Source: Thamnaconus septentrionalis (lineage: Eukaryota > Chordata > Actinopteri > Tetraodontiformes > Monacanthidae). Taken from it: DNA of 64,000 nt. The stretch is from positions 2,289,001 to 2,353,000 of the forward strand of contig CM020502.1 in assembly GCA_009823395.1 (NCBI GenBank), written 5' to 3'. A program made the translations under genes and the position numbers. The stretch's first letter is position 1. Each line of letters begins with the position of its first letter. Under the pieces are notes generated by a model, which did not search any database, was not told the origin of the DNA, and saw nothing but the letters and a program-made list of their open reading frames with translations. Positions 1-11,400 of the stretch are shown piece by piece.

Positions 1-82
1 GTGTCGATGAGCACACCTGAAAAATCAATTACATTTGACAACGCAGACCTGACTATTCGAAAGAAAACCTAAGTCTGCTGCC

Positions 83-3000
83 ATGGACGGAGAGGAAGAG
101 GTTTCGTACATGAACGAGGACGTGATCAGTGAACCCACTGACTCATTAGAAAGCAGAAGGAGAGAGGCAAAAGGGACCTGCCTAAAGATTGAGGGGCAGG
201 ATGGATACGTGTTCAAATCCTACAGCATTAATCCTCATGAGGCCACAGATGCAAAGTCACCGGCTTGTTCGTCAACAACACTGGATAAAGACTCCCCCCC
301 TTCCTTTCATATATCTACTCAGGATGACAAACAGCTGGAGTCCGATCTAGCAAGCGAGACTGATCCAGCTTCTCCCAGTCTTTCAAGCAAATGCCTAAAC
401 ATAGCGGACGATATGGAGACCGAAAAGTTTGAAAATGGTAACGAAGAAAGCCAACATATCACCGAGGCTGGGGATGCAAATGGAATGGAAGAGGAAAGCC
501 AGGATGATGAGAGGCTAGCTTTTGGTAGCTCACTCGGCCCCTTTGGAACCAGGGATGGTGACGAGTATAGCAATTTACTTAGTGGGTACACAAGTACTCT
601 TTATGATGTTGCCATGGATGCTGTCACTCAGAGCCTTTTGTCGTCCATGAGAAGCAACGCCAATCCACGTAAAAAATCTCCAGCATGGAATCATTTTTGC
701 ATATCGCCAAGAGACAGTACCAAAGCAATCTGTTTATACTGCATGAAAGAGTTCAGCCGGGGTAAGAACGAGAAAGACCTCAGCACAAGTTGCTTAATGA
801 GGCATGTACGAAGGGCTCACCCCACTGTGTTATTACAAGATGGAGCAGATGTGTCCTCAAATAACCTGGCTAGCTCTCTCGTCTCAACTCTAATACCTCC
901 AATACCAAACTCACCAAAAAATGGAGACTTGTCAAATAGCATTACTCCGTCTGCCTCAAAGAACACTTCACCGTCCACCTCCTCAGCTGAAAATTCAGAC
1001 CTGTCATCCAAAGAAGTGTTGCCCAAAGTTGAACCAAAACTAGATCTGTTTGCCAAGAGCGAGTCTGTTGGCAGCACCCTGTTATCCTCACAACCCAGCG
1101 AAAACAACCTGGATGACACGTCGGACAGCGTACCCGAGCGCCTTCCCGGGACCCCAAAAAGTTCCAGTTCTCGCCGGAGATCTGCTGTGTGGAAGCACTT
1201 CTACCTGTCACCTGCTGACAGTTCCAAAGCGGTGTGCATCCACTGCATGAATGAATTTAGTCGGGGTAAAAATGGGAAGGATCTGGGTACAAGCTGTCTT
1301 ATCCGTCACATGTGGAGGGCCCACAAAGAGGTTGTCATTGAGGAAAACGGACAGGGCAATCACATTCCCCCTCCATATACAAATCCGCCCTCACTTCTCT
1401 CCCGCACACAACTTCAGGATCCATTGGAACTAAAAAAGGAATCACCCCTTCTTCCATCCTCACCAGAGACTTTTTCAGATGAATTACCCCAGAACATAGA
1501 GGAAGGAATAGATATTAAAGAGGAATCTGATGAATTAATGCATTTTTCAGGGCAAGAAGCATCTCTACTGTCCTTTAAAACTCAGGGGGAGGATACACCT
1601 TTAGCTTCCTCACCATGTGACCTCTCTGAGGGCCCCAGTCTAATTCAGGATCATTCAGTTTTCCAGCAAAACAAGAAAATCATGAAACGGGTCAAATCTG
1701 AGGTCTGGCACCACTTTATAGTGTCACCTGGAGACCAGTTGAAAGCACTGTGCCGTTACTGCCCGTGCGTCATCAGTCGGGGGAAACGGGGTGACTTTGG
1801 TACAAGCTGTCTGATGAGACATCTAATGAGACGCCACCCAGATGTCCTCAGAACCCCGAAAAGCACAGATGAGAAGGATTCCCCCCCTCATCCCTTCACC
1901 GATCTCACCCCTATGGAGTCAATTTCAACGAGTGAAATTGAGAGCCCTGCAAGTGAGAAAAAGCCACAAACCATGCCAGTTTTCAGCAAAAAGACTTCAA
2001 AACTGTGGAACCATTTCTCAATCTCACCTGCTGATCCCACAAAGGTGGTTTGTTTGCACTGTAGCCGCACAATTAGTAGAGGCAAAAAGACTACAAACCT
2101 TGGCACAAGCTGCCTCTTCAGGCACATGCAGAGGTTTCATGGACATTGTCTCGAAAGTAACAATACTATCTCAGGTGATGTGCCGTCTGCTGACATTCAT
2201 GTTAAACAAGAGCTCATGGACACAACTGTTTATGAAACAGAACAGAGTTGTGAAAGGTTTGATGAACAGCACCCAGTTGCCAAAAAAATAACCAAACTTA
2301 TCGCAGAAATGCTCGCATTGGATCTTCAGCCATCAGCTATGGTGGAGAATGCTGGACTAAACAGACTTCTTGAGTACCTCCAGCCTCAGTATTCTCTACC
2401 ACCCGCTTCCTACTTTACCAGCACTGCCATACCAGACATGTACGAAAGGGTGAAGGATGTTGTACTGACCCACCTGAAGGAGGCTGAGGGTGGTGTGGTC
2501 CACTTCACAACTAGTATTTGGGTTAGTAGCCAGACGAGGGAATACCTGACCCTAAGTGCTCACTGGGCAACATACGAGTCAAACATCAGACCCCAGGGCC
2601 AGGACTTCCATTGCTCCGCTCTTTTAAGTGTCTCACAGATAGACTGTGATCAAGATATGCATGATATCCCAAAGCAGCTGGAGTTTCTGTGGGATTCTTG
2701 GATCACCTCATCAGGGCTGAAGAAGGGGTTCACGGTAACGGATAACAACACCATCATAAACACTTTGGAGGACCATGGCCACGTCACCATGCAGTGTTTT
2801 GGGCACATCATTGACCTCATAGTTAGTGAAGCCATAAAGAGCCAGAGAATGGTTCAGAACCTTCTGAGTATTGCCCGAAAGATCTGTGAGCGTGTGCATC
2901 GCTCGGCGCCGGCCAAGGAGAAGCTTGCTGAGCTGCAGAGAGCCCATGAGCTGCCAGAGAACCAACTGATTCAGGACGTTCCGTCCAAATGGAGGACTTC

Positions 3001-3853
3001 CTTTTGTATGCTGGAGCGGCTGGTGGAACAGAAAAAAGCGATCGATGAGTTGTCGATTGAGTGCAATTTCAGGGAAATTATAAGCTGCGATCAGTGGGAG
3101 GTGATGCTGTCTGTCTGCAATGCACTGAAGCCTTTCGACGTGGCCTACAGAGAGATGAGCAACCGTACTGCCACACTGGGACAAGTCATACCACTCATCC
3201 ATATCCTCAACAGGAAGATAGACCTGCTGTTCGATGAAACTGTGGGCATAGACAACATGCTCAGGTCTTTAAAGGAAGCCATGGTGAGCAGAATGTCCTC
3301 AATCCTTCACGACCCGCGATATGCGTGGGCAACCATGCTGGACCCACGATACAAGACTTCATTATTTACAGAGGAAGAAGCCGAGCGATGTAAACAAGAT
3401 CTTGTCCTGGAGCTTGACTTGTCCTCCTCTACCTCAGTAGCACAGAACCCCTCCCTAACCAATGGCTGCAGTGAAGCTGCTGTCGCATCCAAAACCTCCC
3501 CCTCAAGCAAGGACAACCTCTGGTCCCTGATGGATGACATTCGGCAAAAGATAAAGCAAGAAGAGAAGCCAAAATCATCCGAGCTGGCGGTGCTGGAGTA
3601 CCTTGAGGAAGACATTCTGGATCAAAGCTGTGACCCACTTGACTATTGGAACCTCAAAAAGTTCCTGTGGCCCGAACTTGCCAAAGTAGCTGCCCGTTAC
3701 GTGGGCTGCCCTCCCAGCATAGTCCCAGCAGAGACAATGTTTAGCACAGTGAGCATGAACTGTACTCTAAACCAGTCCAGGCAAGTGCTGGAGAATTTAG
3801 AGGGCCTGCTGTTCCTCAAGGTCAACCTTCCGTTGATTTATTTCCAGTACTGA
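83..3853 (+). CDS. zbed4: ZBED4-like four-BED-finger, hAT-derived protein
   Basis: A single uninterrupted frame of 1256 residues starts at an ATG in good context (gctgccATGG). Four BED zinc fingers are visible at about residues 202-246, 370-414, 542-585 and 642-686; each begins with a Trp (AWNHF, VWKHF, VWHHF, LWNHF), carries C-x2-C and ends in H-x4-H. Residues ~800-1000 are a hAT transposase core (WVSSQTREYLTLSAHW, VTDNN, LIQDVPSKW). The hAT C-terminal dimerisation region lies at ~1186-1245 (DYW, WPELAKVAARY, PSIVPAETMFST). In the position where active hAT enzymes have the first catalytic Asp, this protein has Ser811 (TTSIW); the second, Asp887 (VTDNN), is kept. That fits a domesticated, non-transposing nuclear DNA-binding protein. 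Human ZBED4 is a little shorter (about 1170 residues). The next gene, ALG12, is convergent. Poly-Ser and acidic linkers between fingers look disordered. Any upstream UTR exon lies outside the window or is not resolved. Confidence 0.95.
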   Translation: MDGEEEVSYMNEDVISEPTDSLESRRREAKGTCLKIEGQDGYVFKSYSINPHEATDAKSPACSSTTLDKDSPPSFHISTQDDKQLESDLASETDPASPSLSSKCLNIADDMETEKFENGNEESQHITEAGDANGMEEESQDDERLAFGSSLGPFGTRDGDEYSNLLSGYTSTLYDVAMDAVTQSLLSSMRSNANPRKKSPAWNHFCISPRDSTKAICLYCMKEFSRGKNEKDLSTSCLMRHVRRAHPTVLLQDGADVSSNNLASSLVSTLIPPIPNSPKNGDLSNSITPSASKNTSPSTSSAENSDLSSKEVLPKVEPKLDLFAKSESVGSTLLSSQPSENNLDDTSDSVPERLPGTPKSSSSRRRSAVWKHFYLSPADSSKAVCIHCMNEFSRGKNGKDLGTSCLIRHMWRAHKEVVIEENGQGNHIPPPYTNPPSLLSRTQLQDPLELKKESPLLPSSPETFSDELPQNIEEGIDIKEESDELMHFSGQEASLLSFKTQGEDTPLASSPCDLSEGPSLIQDHSVFQQNKKIMKRVKSEVWHHFIVSPGDQLKALCRYCPCVISRGKRGDFGTSCLMRHLMRRHPDVLRTPKSTDEKDSPPHPFTDLTPMESISTSEIESPASEKKPQTMPVFSKKTSKLWNHFSISPADPTKVVCLHCSRTISRGKKTTNLGTSCLFRHMQRFHGHCLESNNTISGDVPSADIHVKQELMDTTVYETEQSCERFDEQHPVAKKITKLIAEMLALDLQPSAMVENAGLNRLLEYLQPQYSLPPASYFTSTAIPDMYERVKDVVLTHLKEAEGGVVHFTTSIWVSSQTREYLTLSAHWATYESNIRPQGQDFHCSALLSVSQIDCDQDMHDIPKQLEFLWDSWITSSGLKKGFTVTDNNTIINTLEDHGHVTMQCFGHIIDLIVSEAIKSQRMVQNLLSIARKICERVHRSAPAKEKLAELQRAHELPENQLIQDVPSKWRTSFCMLERLVEQKKAIDELSIECNFREIISCDQWEVMLSVCNALKPFDVAYREMSNRTATLGQVIPLIHILNRKIDLLFDETVGIDNMLRSLKEAMVSRMSSILHDPRYAWATMLDPRYKTSLFTEEEAERCKQDLVLELDLSSSTSVAQNPSLTNGCSEAAVASKTSPSSKDNLWSLMDDIRQKIKQEEKPKSSELAVLEYLEEDILDQSCDPLDYWNLKKFLWPELAKVAARYVGCPPSIVPAETMFSTVSMNCTLNQSRQVLENLEGLLFLKVNLPLIYFQY

Positions 3854-4700
3854 TAATTGCTGTTGATTAACTTGAAAGCCCTTTGTCAAGGACCAAGTTG
3901 CATTGCTGTGAATCGGGGGGAGGGATCTCCTCTTAAGCAAAATGTAAGATATCAATTTATACACTGATCAATTTTTCAATGCAAAAGCCTGATTTTGAGG
4001 TTTATTGTGTTCTGTGTACTACTGTTAAACACTTTGAAGCTGTTGTGATGACAAGTCTCAGTCAAAAGTGTATCAGGGAGGGAGGGTTTTTTTTCTAGCT
4101 GTAGGGGTTGGTGATAAATGTGTTTGCTTGTAAATCAATGTTGTTGTTTTTTTGTGTCTACTCTCTCCTTGTGCCTTATCCAAAAACTACTTCAGGTCAA
4201 AATGCTGTAAATATTGTTTGTTTAAATTGCTCAGATAATTTTGAGATGCTTTTTGATGAATTATGTGTTGAGTAAGATCGATAGATGTTTTCTGAATGAA
4301 AACTTGGCCCAAAAATAAATGCTGTGACTGAAAGATGTTTTAAGTTAATGTTATTTAATTTTCATTGTGAATTTGTGGCTTATGGTACTGTCCTTTTTAG
4401 AAATAGTTTTTTTTTTTTTTAAACTTGCTTAAATGTTTTGAATAAGATGTATAATATTGCTGTATTTTCAGAAGGAGCAGTTTGTTTGGAGGATACAAAT
4501 TTGTCTCTTAAGCACAATTTTAAGTTTATGTCCAGGGGAATTAAATTATGGGTTTATTATTTAGTGATACAATGTACTGTAAATTTTTTATATTAAATTA
4601 CTTCTGAACTTAATTTGGTAAATGTTTTAACATAAAGACTGGAACCATGCAAATTTTGTGGTCATTTGTAAATAAAGGTTTTCCTTATGCAATACCACAG
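3854..4700 (+). other. zbed4: ZBED4 3' UTR
   Basis: AT-rich, with no open frame. AATAAA signals occur at about 4314 and 4671-4676. The second is followed by a T/G-rich stretch and is the likely main cleavage site. Confidence 0.6.
4671..4676 (+). terminator. ZBED4 polyadenylation signal
   Basis: AATAAA about 820 bp after the stop, followed by a T-rich downstream element. Confidence 0.55.
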
Positions 4701-4803
4701 ATAGGAGTCTTATTTGTGTATATTTTACATATCCTCTATGCCATGTTTAAACAATCAAACACAAGCTGCAAACACTGATTTCAGCACAATATTTTCTTTA
4801 ATT

Positions 4804-4809
4804 TTTATT
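4804..4809 (-). terminator. ALG12 polyadenylation signal
   Basis: AATAAA on the minus strand (TTTATT on plus), 280 bp beyond the ALG12 stop. With the ZBED4 signal at 4671 it leaves about 130 bp between the two convergent 3' ends. Confidence 0.5.
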
Positions 4810-5088
4810 AACTGGAGAAAGAAAGCTACAGCTGAGTTGAAAAAATACAAAATCATCTTTGTATTATAACTAACAACAACCGTCTGCTAATAGATAAAAT
4901 TTATTTCCATTTAATGGAAACAGCTTTACGGTTTCAGTGTTTTTTAACATTTATAATATAAAAATATTCCACATCCAAAATAATGTTGAATGATGATTCA
5001 CATTTATCACACCTGAAATAATTCTATATCTCATGTAAACACTGAAGACATGTTTTGGTCGTTGAATTTGTAAATCAAAACTTTTCCA

Positions 5089-7925
5089 TTAGTGTACTTT
5101 TGTTACTCTAGTTTGAGCTTTTCTCTCCAATAGAACAGTTTTTCTCCTCAGTCTCACTGTGACAGGAGGGAAGTCAGACAGGTTGAGAACGATGGTGCTG
5201 TACCCTTCTATAAAAGCCAGAGGATGATGAGAGTCCTTCAGTAGCTCCATCTTGGTCACATTGGCCTCCATCAGTAGGTGTGAGTATGCTCTGACTTCAG
5301 GACTTGTAACACTCAGGTCTTCACGTTTGTCATATCTATTTGGAAATATGAAAAAACAACAGGTTGGTACTGCTGTGGTGAGAAGTGCTTTTTTGTGGAA
5401 TTTCAACCTCCTCAACAAGTAAATAGACAAACCTCCAGTTTCTGTTCTGCTCCAAGAAACGAGAAACTCCAGTTTCAGCAGCGTAAGCATCAATATGGAC
5501 TGATACATCTAAGAAGACAATTAGATTATGTAAAAATGTGCGAGTGATTGGAACACATGGCTTCTCCTTAACAATGCCATAACAAAAAAGATTATTTAAA
5601 CCTAATGCACCAAAACTATATCAGCTTGGTTAATGCACATGCAAATAAAGTAGAATCAAGAATTTCAGACACTTCATGTTCGAGGACCCTTAAAACAATT
5701 CCACATTTTAGAAAAAAGTAAATCCAAAACACTAATCTCAGTTTACTGAAAACAGGAAACAAAACTGTTGTGTTTATGCATCATATTTAAGTGGGATTTT
5801 AACCTGCTGTGGCGGGCAACAGCGTGTGGAGTGCCTGCAAGCCTTTTCCCCCTGGGTAGTTGTGGTGGGAAATGTAGAGACAAAAACTGGAGTAGGCTGC
5901 ATTCATCAGCAGCTGGCCAATCACGATAAGAGAGCCCAGTTTATACACAAAGGATTTCTGGTAGTTGGACAAACTACAACACAGAGGCAAATAGTGAAGT
6001 CAAATACACAATTTTTTTTTTTTGCAATTTAACCCAAGTGGTAATACAGTAAAATATACCAATTTCCCTACATTTTAAATTAAAGGTGCATGAGTAAGAT
6101 TCAACCTACATGAAAGAGCAGCCTCGGGCAGCCACCAAGCTGAGAACTGGGAAAGTGTAAATGATGAAGCGCAACTCTTTGTGGGGCAGCAGGGAGTAGG
6201 TGAGAATGAAACCCACGGTGGGCAGCAGCAGAAGCCTCATGCGCCTGTCGAGAAGGCCGAAGGGGACAAAGAGGAGCGTGCAGCCCAGGGCTCGGGGCAG
6301 CGCAGAGTAAAAGTACCACAGAAACGGTGCGGTTTACTGGGGGGAAACAGGTCAAGGAGAACCACACAGCGGAAAGAAAGTTCACACGGAGATTTCAGCG
6401 ATTTGAAAGGATATTCCCCAGTTTGAGCTTTTGTTGAGAACAGTGTTGTACCACAGGACTTGACCTTCAGGCCACAAGAGTTGCCTCCAGAAAAAAGTGT
6501 CAACAGACACTGTCAGAGCTGTGGAATTCCAAGAGGATCATAAAAAAAAACACCATCAAAAAAGTATCATTAGGAGTGCAGTATGGAAGAATGTATGAGT
6601 CAAAAGAGACACTTAGTCTTTACCGAGGGACAAGATGCCAGCAGGAACAGCATAATAAAGCAGCTGCAGGAGTCCCAGTTTCCTGCTGATCAGCGATATC
6701 AGCAGCATGAGTCCCAGGAAGATGCAGAGCTCGGCTCGGAACACAATGATGACTGAGGCGGAGAGGCAGATGAAGCGGCCGTGTTTTTGAGCCATCCAAG
6801 ATGTGAACGCCAACAGAACTGAAAGAGGAAAATGACTGATAAGCTCACCAGCACATTCATCTAATTAAGCACAGGCTGTCATAATTATGCCAGACGTCAT
6901 TAATCGGCATCATTGCTTCTTACCTAAGGGTAATGCAAATACATTGGGCAGCGTCCTGGTGCTGTAGAACATGAGGTGGAACTGTGAGGCGCAGGTCAGA
7001 CAGAAGAGTCCTGCAACGGTGGAGCCAAACTGCCTTCTCACCTCCCTCTGCATGTGCCACAGCGCACCAACCACACACAGTCCCAGGGATGCTCGGACTG
7101 CGCACATCGGGAGACAATTTGGTGAGAGCAGTCTTAAGACACTGTAGTGTTCCAAACAGACACTGAAAACTTTATTGAGAAATTGAGCGTTTACCTGTCA
7201 GCTGCGTGTAGAATTTTGGAGCATCGAGCAGAGAGGACAGAAAGACAACAGGTGAGCAGAGCAAAGACAGAAACACAGGGCCAAGGAATGTCCGAGGCAC
7301 AACGCCAGGGAACTCATGGTGGTCGTACTAGAAAGAGAAAAGAGCAACTCGTCAATAAAATGCTTATATACTGTGACAGAATAACAGAATCACTAGAATG
7401 ACAACTGTAATGTCTGTACTGTATCGTCACCATCAGAATTATGGTCAAATGACCATAACTCAGAGGTTATAAGACAAATTTATGACATCGCTGTAGCTTT
7501 CCTCTACCATGTACATCTCTTTTTTTTTTTTTTTTAAAAAGATAGTTTTCTTAAAAACTATCTTTAAAAAAAAAAAACAATGGATTCTAAGGTTAAGTCT
7601 ACATTTAGGAAACATTATTGCGCGCTGCTTTCAGTTTGCATTGGGATTACTGTTAGTTTATCAATGCACTGTTACGTAACTCCCGAAAACCCCAAAAGTA
7701 ATTTTTTTGAACGCCTCTTATTCACTGGTGCTGTGCACACAAACTGCATCTTTGACACCCGCTTACCTTGTCAAGGTTCAGCCTGTGGTATAGAATGTCG
7801 TGCGTCGCTTGCAGATTAAAGCTCTCCTCGACTTTCGTAAACGGGCAAACCGTTAAATGCAAGAGAGCGACGGCAATCAACAAAAACAACAGAGGCAGCC
7901 CCCAAGCGTTGCCTTTCTCTGCCAT
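5089..7925 (-). CDS. alg12: ALG12, dolichyl-P-Man:Man7GlcNAc2-PP-dolichol alpha-1,6-mannosyltransferase
   Basis: Nine coding exons (minus strand, high to low): 7925-7767, 7327-7195, 7097-6924, 6818-6624, 6518-6415, 6333-6110, 5973-5804, 5508-5433, 5335-5089. They join in frame to 493 residues (human about 488). Every border is GT/AG except intron 5 (6414-6334). This ER multi-pass GT22 enzyme adds the eighth mannose to the lipid-linked N-glycan precursor. Family hallmarks seen: N-terminal [15 protein letters not shown] with the acidic pair, [51 protein letters not shown] and YDKRED, with hydrophobic helices between. Intron 5 begins ATATCCTTT and has a TCCTTGAC branch motif at about 6350-6358, both minor-spliceosome features. 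Homology puts the next codon (Thr) at 6333, giving AA as the intron end. The gene is divergent from CRELD2 through a shared promoter. Confidence 0.95.
6334..6414 (-). other. alg12: Probable U12-type (AT-AN) intron of ALG12
   Basis: An 81-bp intron. Its 5' end reads ATATCCTTTC, the U12 AT-AC donor consensus, immediately after the Gly codon of NKSSNWG. The branch-site-like TCCTTGAC places its A at 6352, 18 nt from the inferred end. The codon needed by homology (ACC, Thr) starts at 6333, so the intron would end in AA. Using the nearby AG (6338-6337) gives an immediate in-frame TAA, and using AC (6333-6332) shifts the frame. Confidence 0.7.
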
Positions 7926-8156
7926 GACAGCTGAAAGACATAACTTCCGGTTGACACGGGAAGTGAGCGTCAACTCGTTTATGTAAAACGGAAGTTAATT
8001 ATTTGTTCATTTTTTTGTTTTGTTTTTTACTCAGATAATATTCCAATTTTGGCCAATAACATATCACAAATACAAAACTCTATAATAACGACAAAATTAA
8101 TACGGTTGCTTAATTTCTTGAATTTTCCACGTGGGAACGGCGCTCTTTGTCCCGCG

Positions 8157-8175
8157 CGTGGCGCCCTGTGATTGG
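8157..8175 (-). promoter_or_regulatory. ER stress response element (ERSE)
   Basis: Read on the plus strand it is CGTGG, nine bases, ATTGG; on the minus strand CCAAT-N9-CCACG, an exact match to the ERSE bound by NF-Y with ATF6/XBP1. It is 250 bp from the ALG12 start and 282 bp from the CRELD2 start. Confidence 0.85.
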
Positions 8176-8390
8176 TTTTAAATTTGGTTGACAGGCGCTG
8201 GGAGCGAGTCACGGCAAGCCACAATTCTTCCAAGAGGCTGACGCGGAAATCTGAAAACACCGTTTTTTCTCCCCCTACACCCGGCATGTAAATACTGTCC
8301 TGTTATGCTTTGCATCGACAGCGTTATCTTAGATGGAATGCTAAGAACAGCGCGTTTAGATGTGTGCAGACCGTTCAGCCCTTCAACGCT

Positions 8391-8397
8391 TATAAAA
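8391..8397 (+). promoter_or_regulatory. CRELD2 TATA box
   Basis: TATAAAA, 61 bp before the CRELD2 ATG, with an inverted CCAAT box just downstream. The spacing implies a short 5' UTR. Confidence 0.55.
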
Positions 8398-8457
8398 AGC
8401 CAGCTTGCGATTGGCCGGTAGTGGGTGTCCTGGTATGAAACTCTGGCTGGACTGAAG

Positions 8458-11400
8458 ATGCCGTCTGTCGGTCCCAAGCTGCGGCTACTGCTCCTGTTAT
8501 CTTGTATTGTTTTTGTTATAATTTGCCAAGTGTCTGACGCCAAGAGAGATTTAAAGAGTGCCTGCTCCACCTGCAGAGAAATCACTGAAAACTTCAACAA
8601 GGTAACAGTACAGTTCAAGCTATCACGTCTCTCGTTTTGTTTGCAAAATGCGAGTTTTTTCCTGATGTATTGAATGTCTTATGATGCCCTAAAGCAGGGG
8701 TGGGTAAACTTTTTGACCCGTGTGCCACAATGAGTGCTGAAGTTTGACAGAAGGGCCGGAGCAGGAGCAGATGGATGGAGTGTTTTGGTGACCCACATCA
8801 TAAGAGAAAGAAGTATATCATGGGATATGTAGACAACATGTGGTTTAATGTCAATTGAAAATGAAGCATTACAACAAAATGTGTCTTTGAAGCCCCGCGG
8901 TATTTAGCTCTTTATTGAAACAACTCTTAAAACACTACAACAATGGATGAAATACAGCTGTTTTATGATTCACTAACTATTAATATAATTTCTTCAAATT
9001 CAACGGGCCGGATTAAAAAGCTCAGTGGACCACATATGGCCTACGGCCCATGGTTTGCCCATGTCTGCCCTAAATGCTAAATGTTGAATCTATGCTTCTT
9101 CTTCTTTTTTTTGCCAAGGGCTTTGAAAGAACAGCAAAGCAGAACTTTGGTGGAGGCAACACAGCCTGGGAGGAGAGAAAACTGTCCAAATATGAGACGA
9201 GGTGAGATGGTGCTGCCAAGTCAGTCCAAACTACAGGTCAACCAGACACTGTTACTTGTCAGGGCTGCGTTTGCTTTGCACTAAGCAGCACAGCGTTGTC
9301 ATCTTGCCCAGCCCACAGGTGGATCAATGTTTAGGTAGGGCTTGTGCATTTGATCTCATGGCTGAGTACGGCGGCCGCTTCGTCGGCGCAGGATGTTTGA
9401 TTTCCACCCTTGGTAGCAGTCACAGCTTTGCAGGCATTTTCAGTCTTGTCGAAAGTTTTGCTGTAACGTCCTTTTTCTTTGTCGCGGGGTTTTGTGTACT
9501 CATGCGCATAGGCCACTCCCCTTTCACATGTTTGTTTCGGCACCTTATTTCCTCTGTCCGCAGCGAGATCCGGCTGATGGAGATCGTGGAGGGGTTGTGT
9601 GAAAGCAGCAGCTTTGAGTGCAACCGCATGGTGGAGGAGCACGAAGACCATTTTGAAACCTGGTGGTTCAAGAGGTGGGCGGTGGTTGATTCAGTCCAAC
9701 GGACCGCATTGGCAAGCCGCTGCAACTTCCCCACTGTCTGATCCTAAAAATAGATGTAAAAAAAGGGCATAATAACGGACCTTTAAATTACACTTGAAAA
9801 GTGTAGTGTAAAATCATTTCATGCAGCCTGTTTACTTTCATGTATCACAGAGTTATGCCTGCCGGAGGGTCGTTTCACTCAATTTAATGGCAGAATTTTC
9901 AACCGTTCTGATTTGTTTGTCATTGCATTGCAGGAAAACAAAGTATCCTGATCTGCACAAATGGTTCTGTGTTGACACCATCAAAGTGTGCTGTCCAAAG
10001 GGAACATTTGGGCCAGACTGCAACGGTAACGTCGACTCAAGGAAATATTGCCAAGAACCCTGTGACAAAGTGGCTGTTGTCTGAAGTGCTTGTGCCGTCT
10101 GCCTGATCGTCTGCACCAAAGATTGTGTGGGAGGCTCCGACAGACCCTGTCACGGAAATGGAATGTGTGACGGCGACGGGACTCGTGGCGGAAACGGCAA
10201 GTGCACCTGCGGCCACGGCTACAACGGGGAGTTCTGTCTGGACTGCATCGACGGCTTCTTCAGCGACGTGAGGAACGACACCTTCTCTCTGTGCACAGGT
10301 GTGCTTAAAGGCAGACACTGCTTGCTGTCACTGTCATTTCATCTGGCAGTCCGCTTTGGGTTTTTTGCTGTTGCAGGCACAGCAAATTGTGAGATTAGAT
10401 AAGCAACTCCCTTGGTGAACGTGTGTGGAACATGTGCAATGAGAATGAATCAATAAATAGACAATGAAATAAAACTATGTTACAGGACCGAAGCATTAAC
10501 TTAACAGTCACGATGCAGCAAATCGAGAGCAGGTTAAGCGTGTTTGATTTCGTGCTTTGTTACCGCCGACAGAATGCCACACTTCCTGCAAAACTTGCTC
10601 CGGAGCGACAAACCAGGACTGCGATGAGTGCAAAGAAGGCTGGGAAGAGGACGACCAGGAAACCTGTGTCGGTGAGAGGAGTACACCACTGAGAATTCTG
10701 TAGCAGCATTCCGATGCAGTGAAATTAACAAATGTGAAGGAATTTAAAGGGCCCAGTGTGTACAATTCAGTAGCATCTAGTGGTCGGAAATGATTATTGC
10801 AAGCAGTGTTAAAGCCTGCTGGTCGATTTGATCTCTTGACTTCCTTACCAACTTTCTTACCAACTTTGTAATAAGTGGGCCTGCTCTTCATCTACATGAA
10901 TGCAATAATAAAATCATCAACTTGAAAAGTTTTGGCTTTGCAGTAAGGGCTAAGTCACGTTAAACTGCCAAAGACAAACCCAGAACTGCATTAAAGGACC
11001 AGTCCTGCCATATTAAAACAGTCTGAAACCATCACGGTCTTCATCTCAGTCCTGTGCTCTTTGCCATGTGTTCCAGATGTGAACGAGTGTTCCAGTGATC
11101 TGTCTCCATGTGAAGACTATCAGTACTGCCTCAACACTGACGGCTCCTATTCCTGCAAGGGTAACTTTGACATCATGCCCAATAGAACTTAATCGAAATT
11201 CTTTTATCTGAGGCACATTGTTTTGTTTGAATTAGTTGACTTGATTTTTTTTTTATCAAGTCAAGGTTTTGCTTTATTCCCTCCACAGCCTGCGACAGTG
11301 TGTGTTCCGGCTGCATGGGAGCCGGCCCTGACCAGTGTAAGGCCTGTGGTAGCGGTTACCAATTCTCAGAGGGCACCTGCACAGGTATGATGTTGAGATT

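Larger units (their letters stand above)
7926..8457. promoter_or_regulatory. Bidirectional ALG12/CRELD2 promoter
   Basis: 532 bp separate the two start codons, which point away from each other. The region holds a perfect ER stress response element (8157-8175), a palindromic CCACGTGG (8127-8134), a TATAAAA (8391-8397) placed for CRELD2 and an inverted CCAAT box (ATTGG at about 8410). The sharing of one promoter by these two genes is also known in mammals. Confidence 0.85.

Noticed and set aside
9202..9741. 179-residue open frame overlapping CRELD2 exon 3
   Set aside because: It runs through intron sequence in another frame. The real exon 9564-9674 is defined by splice sites and CRELD homology.
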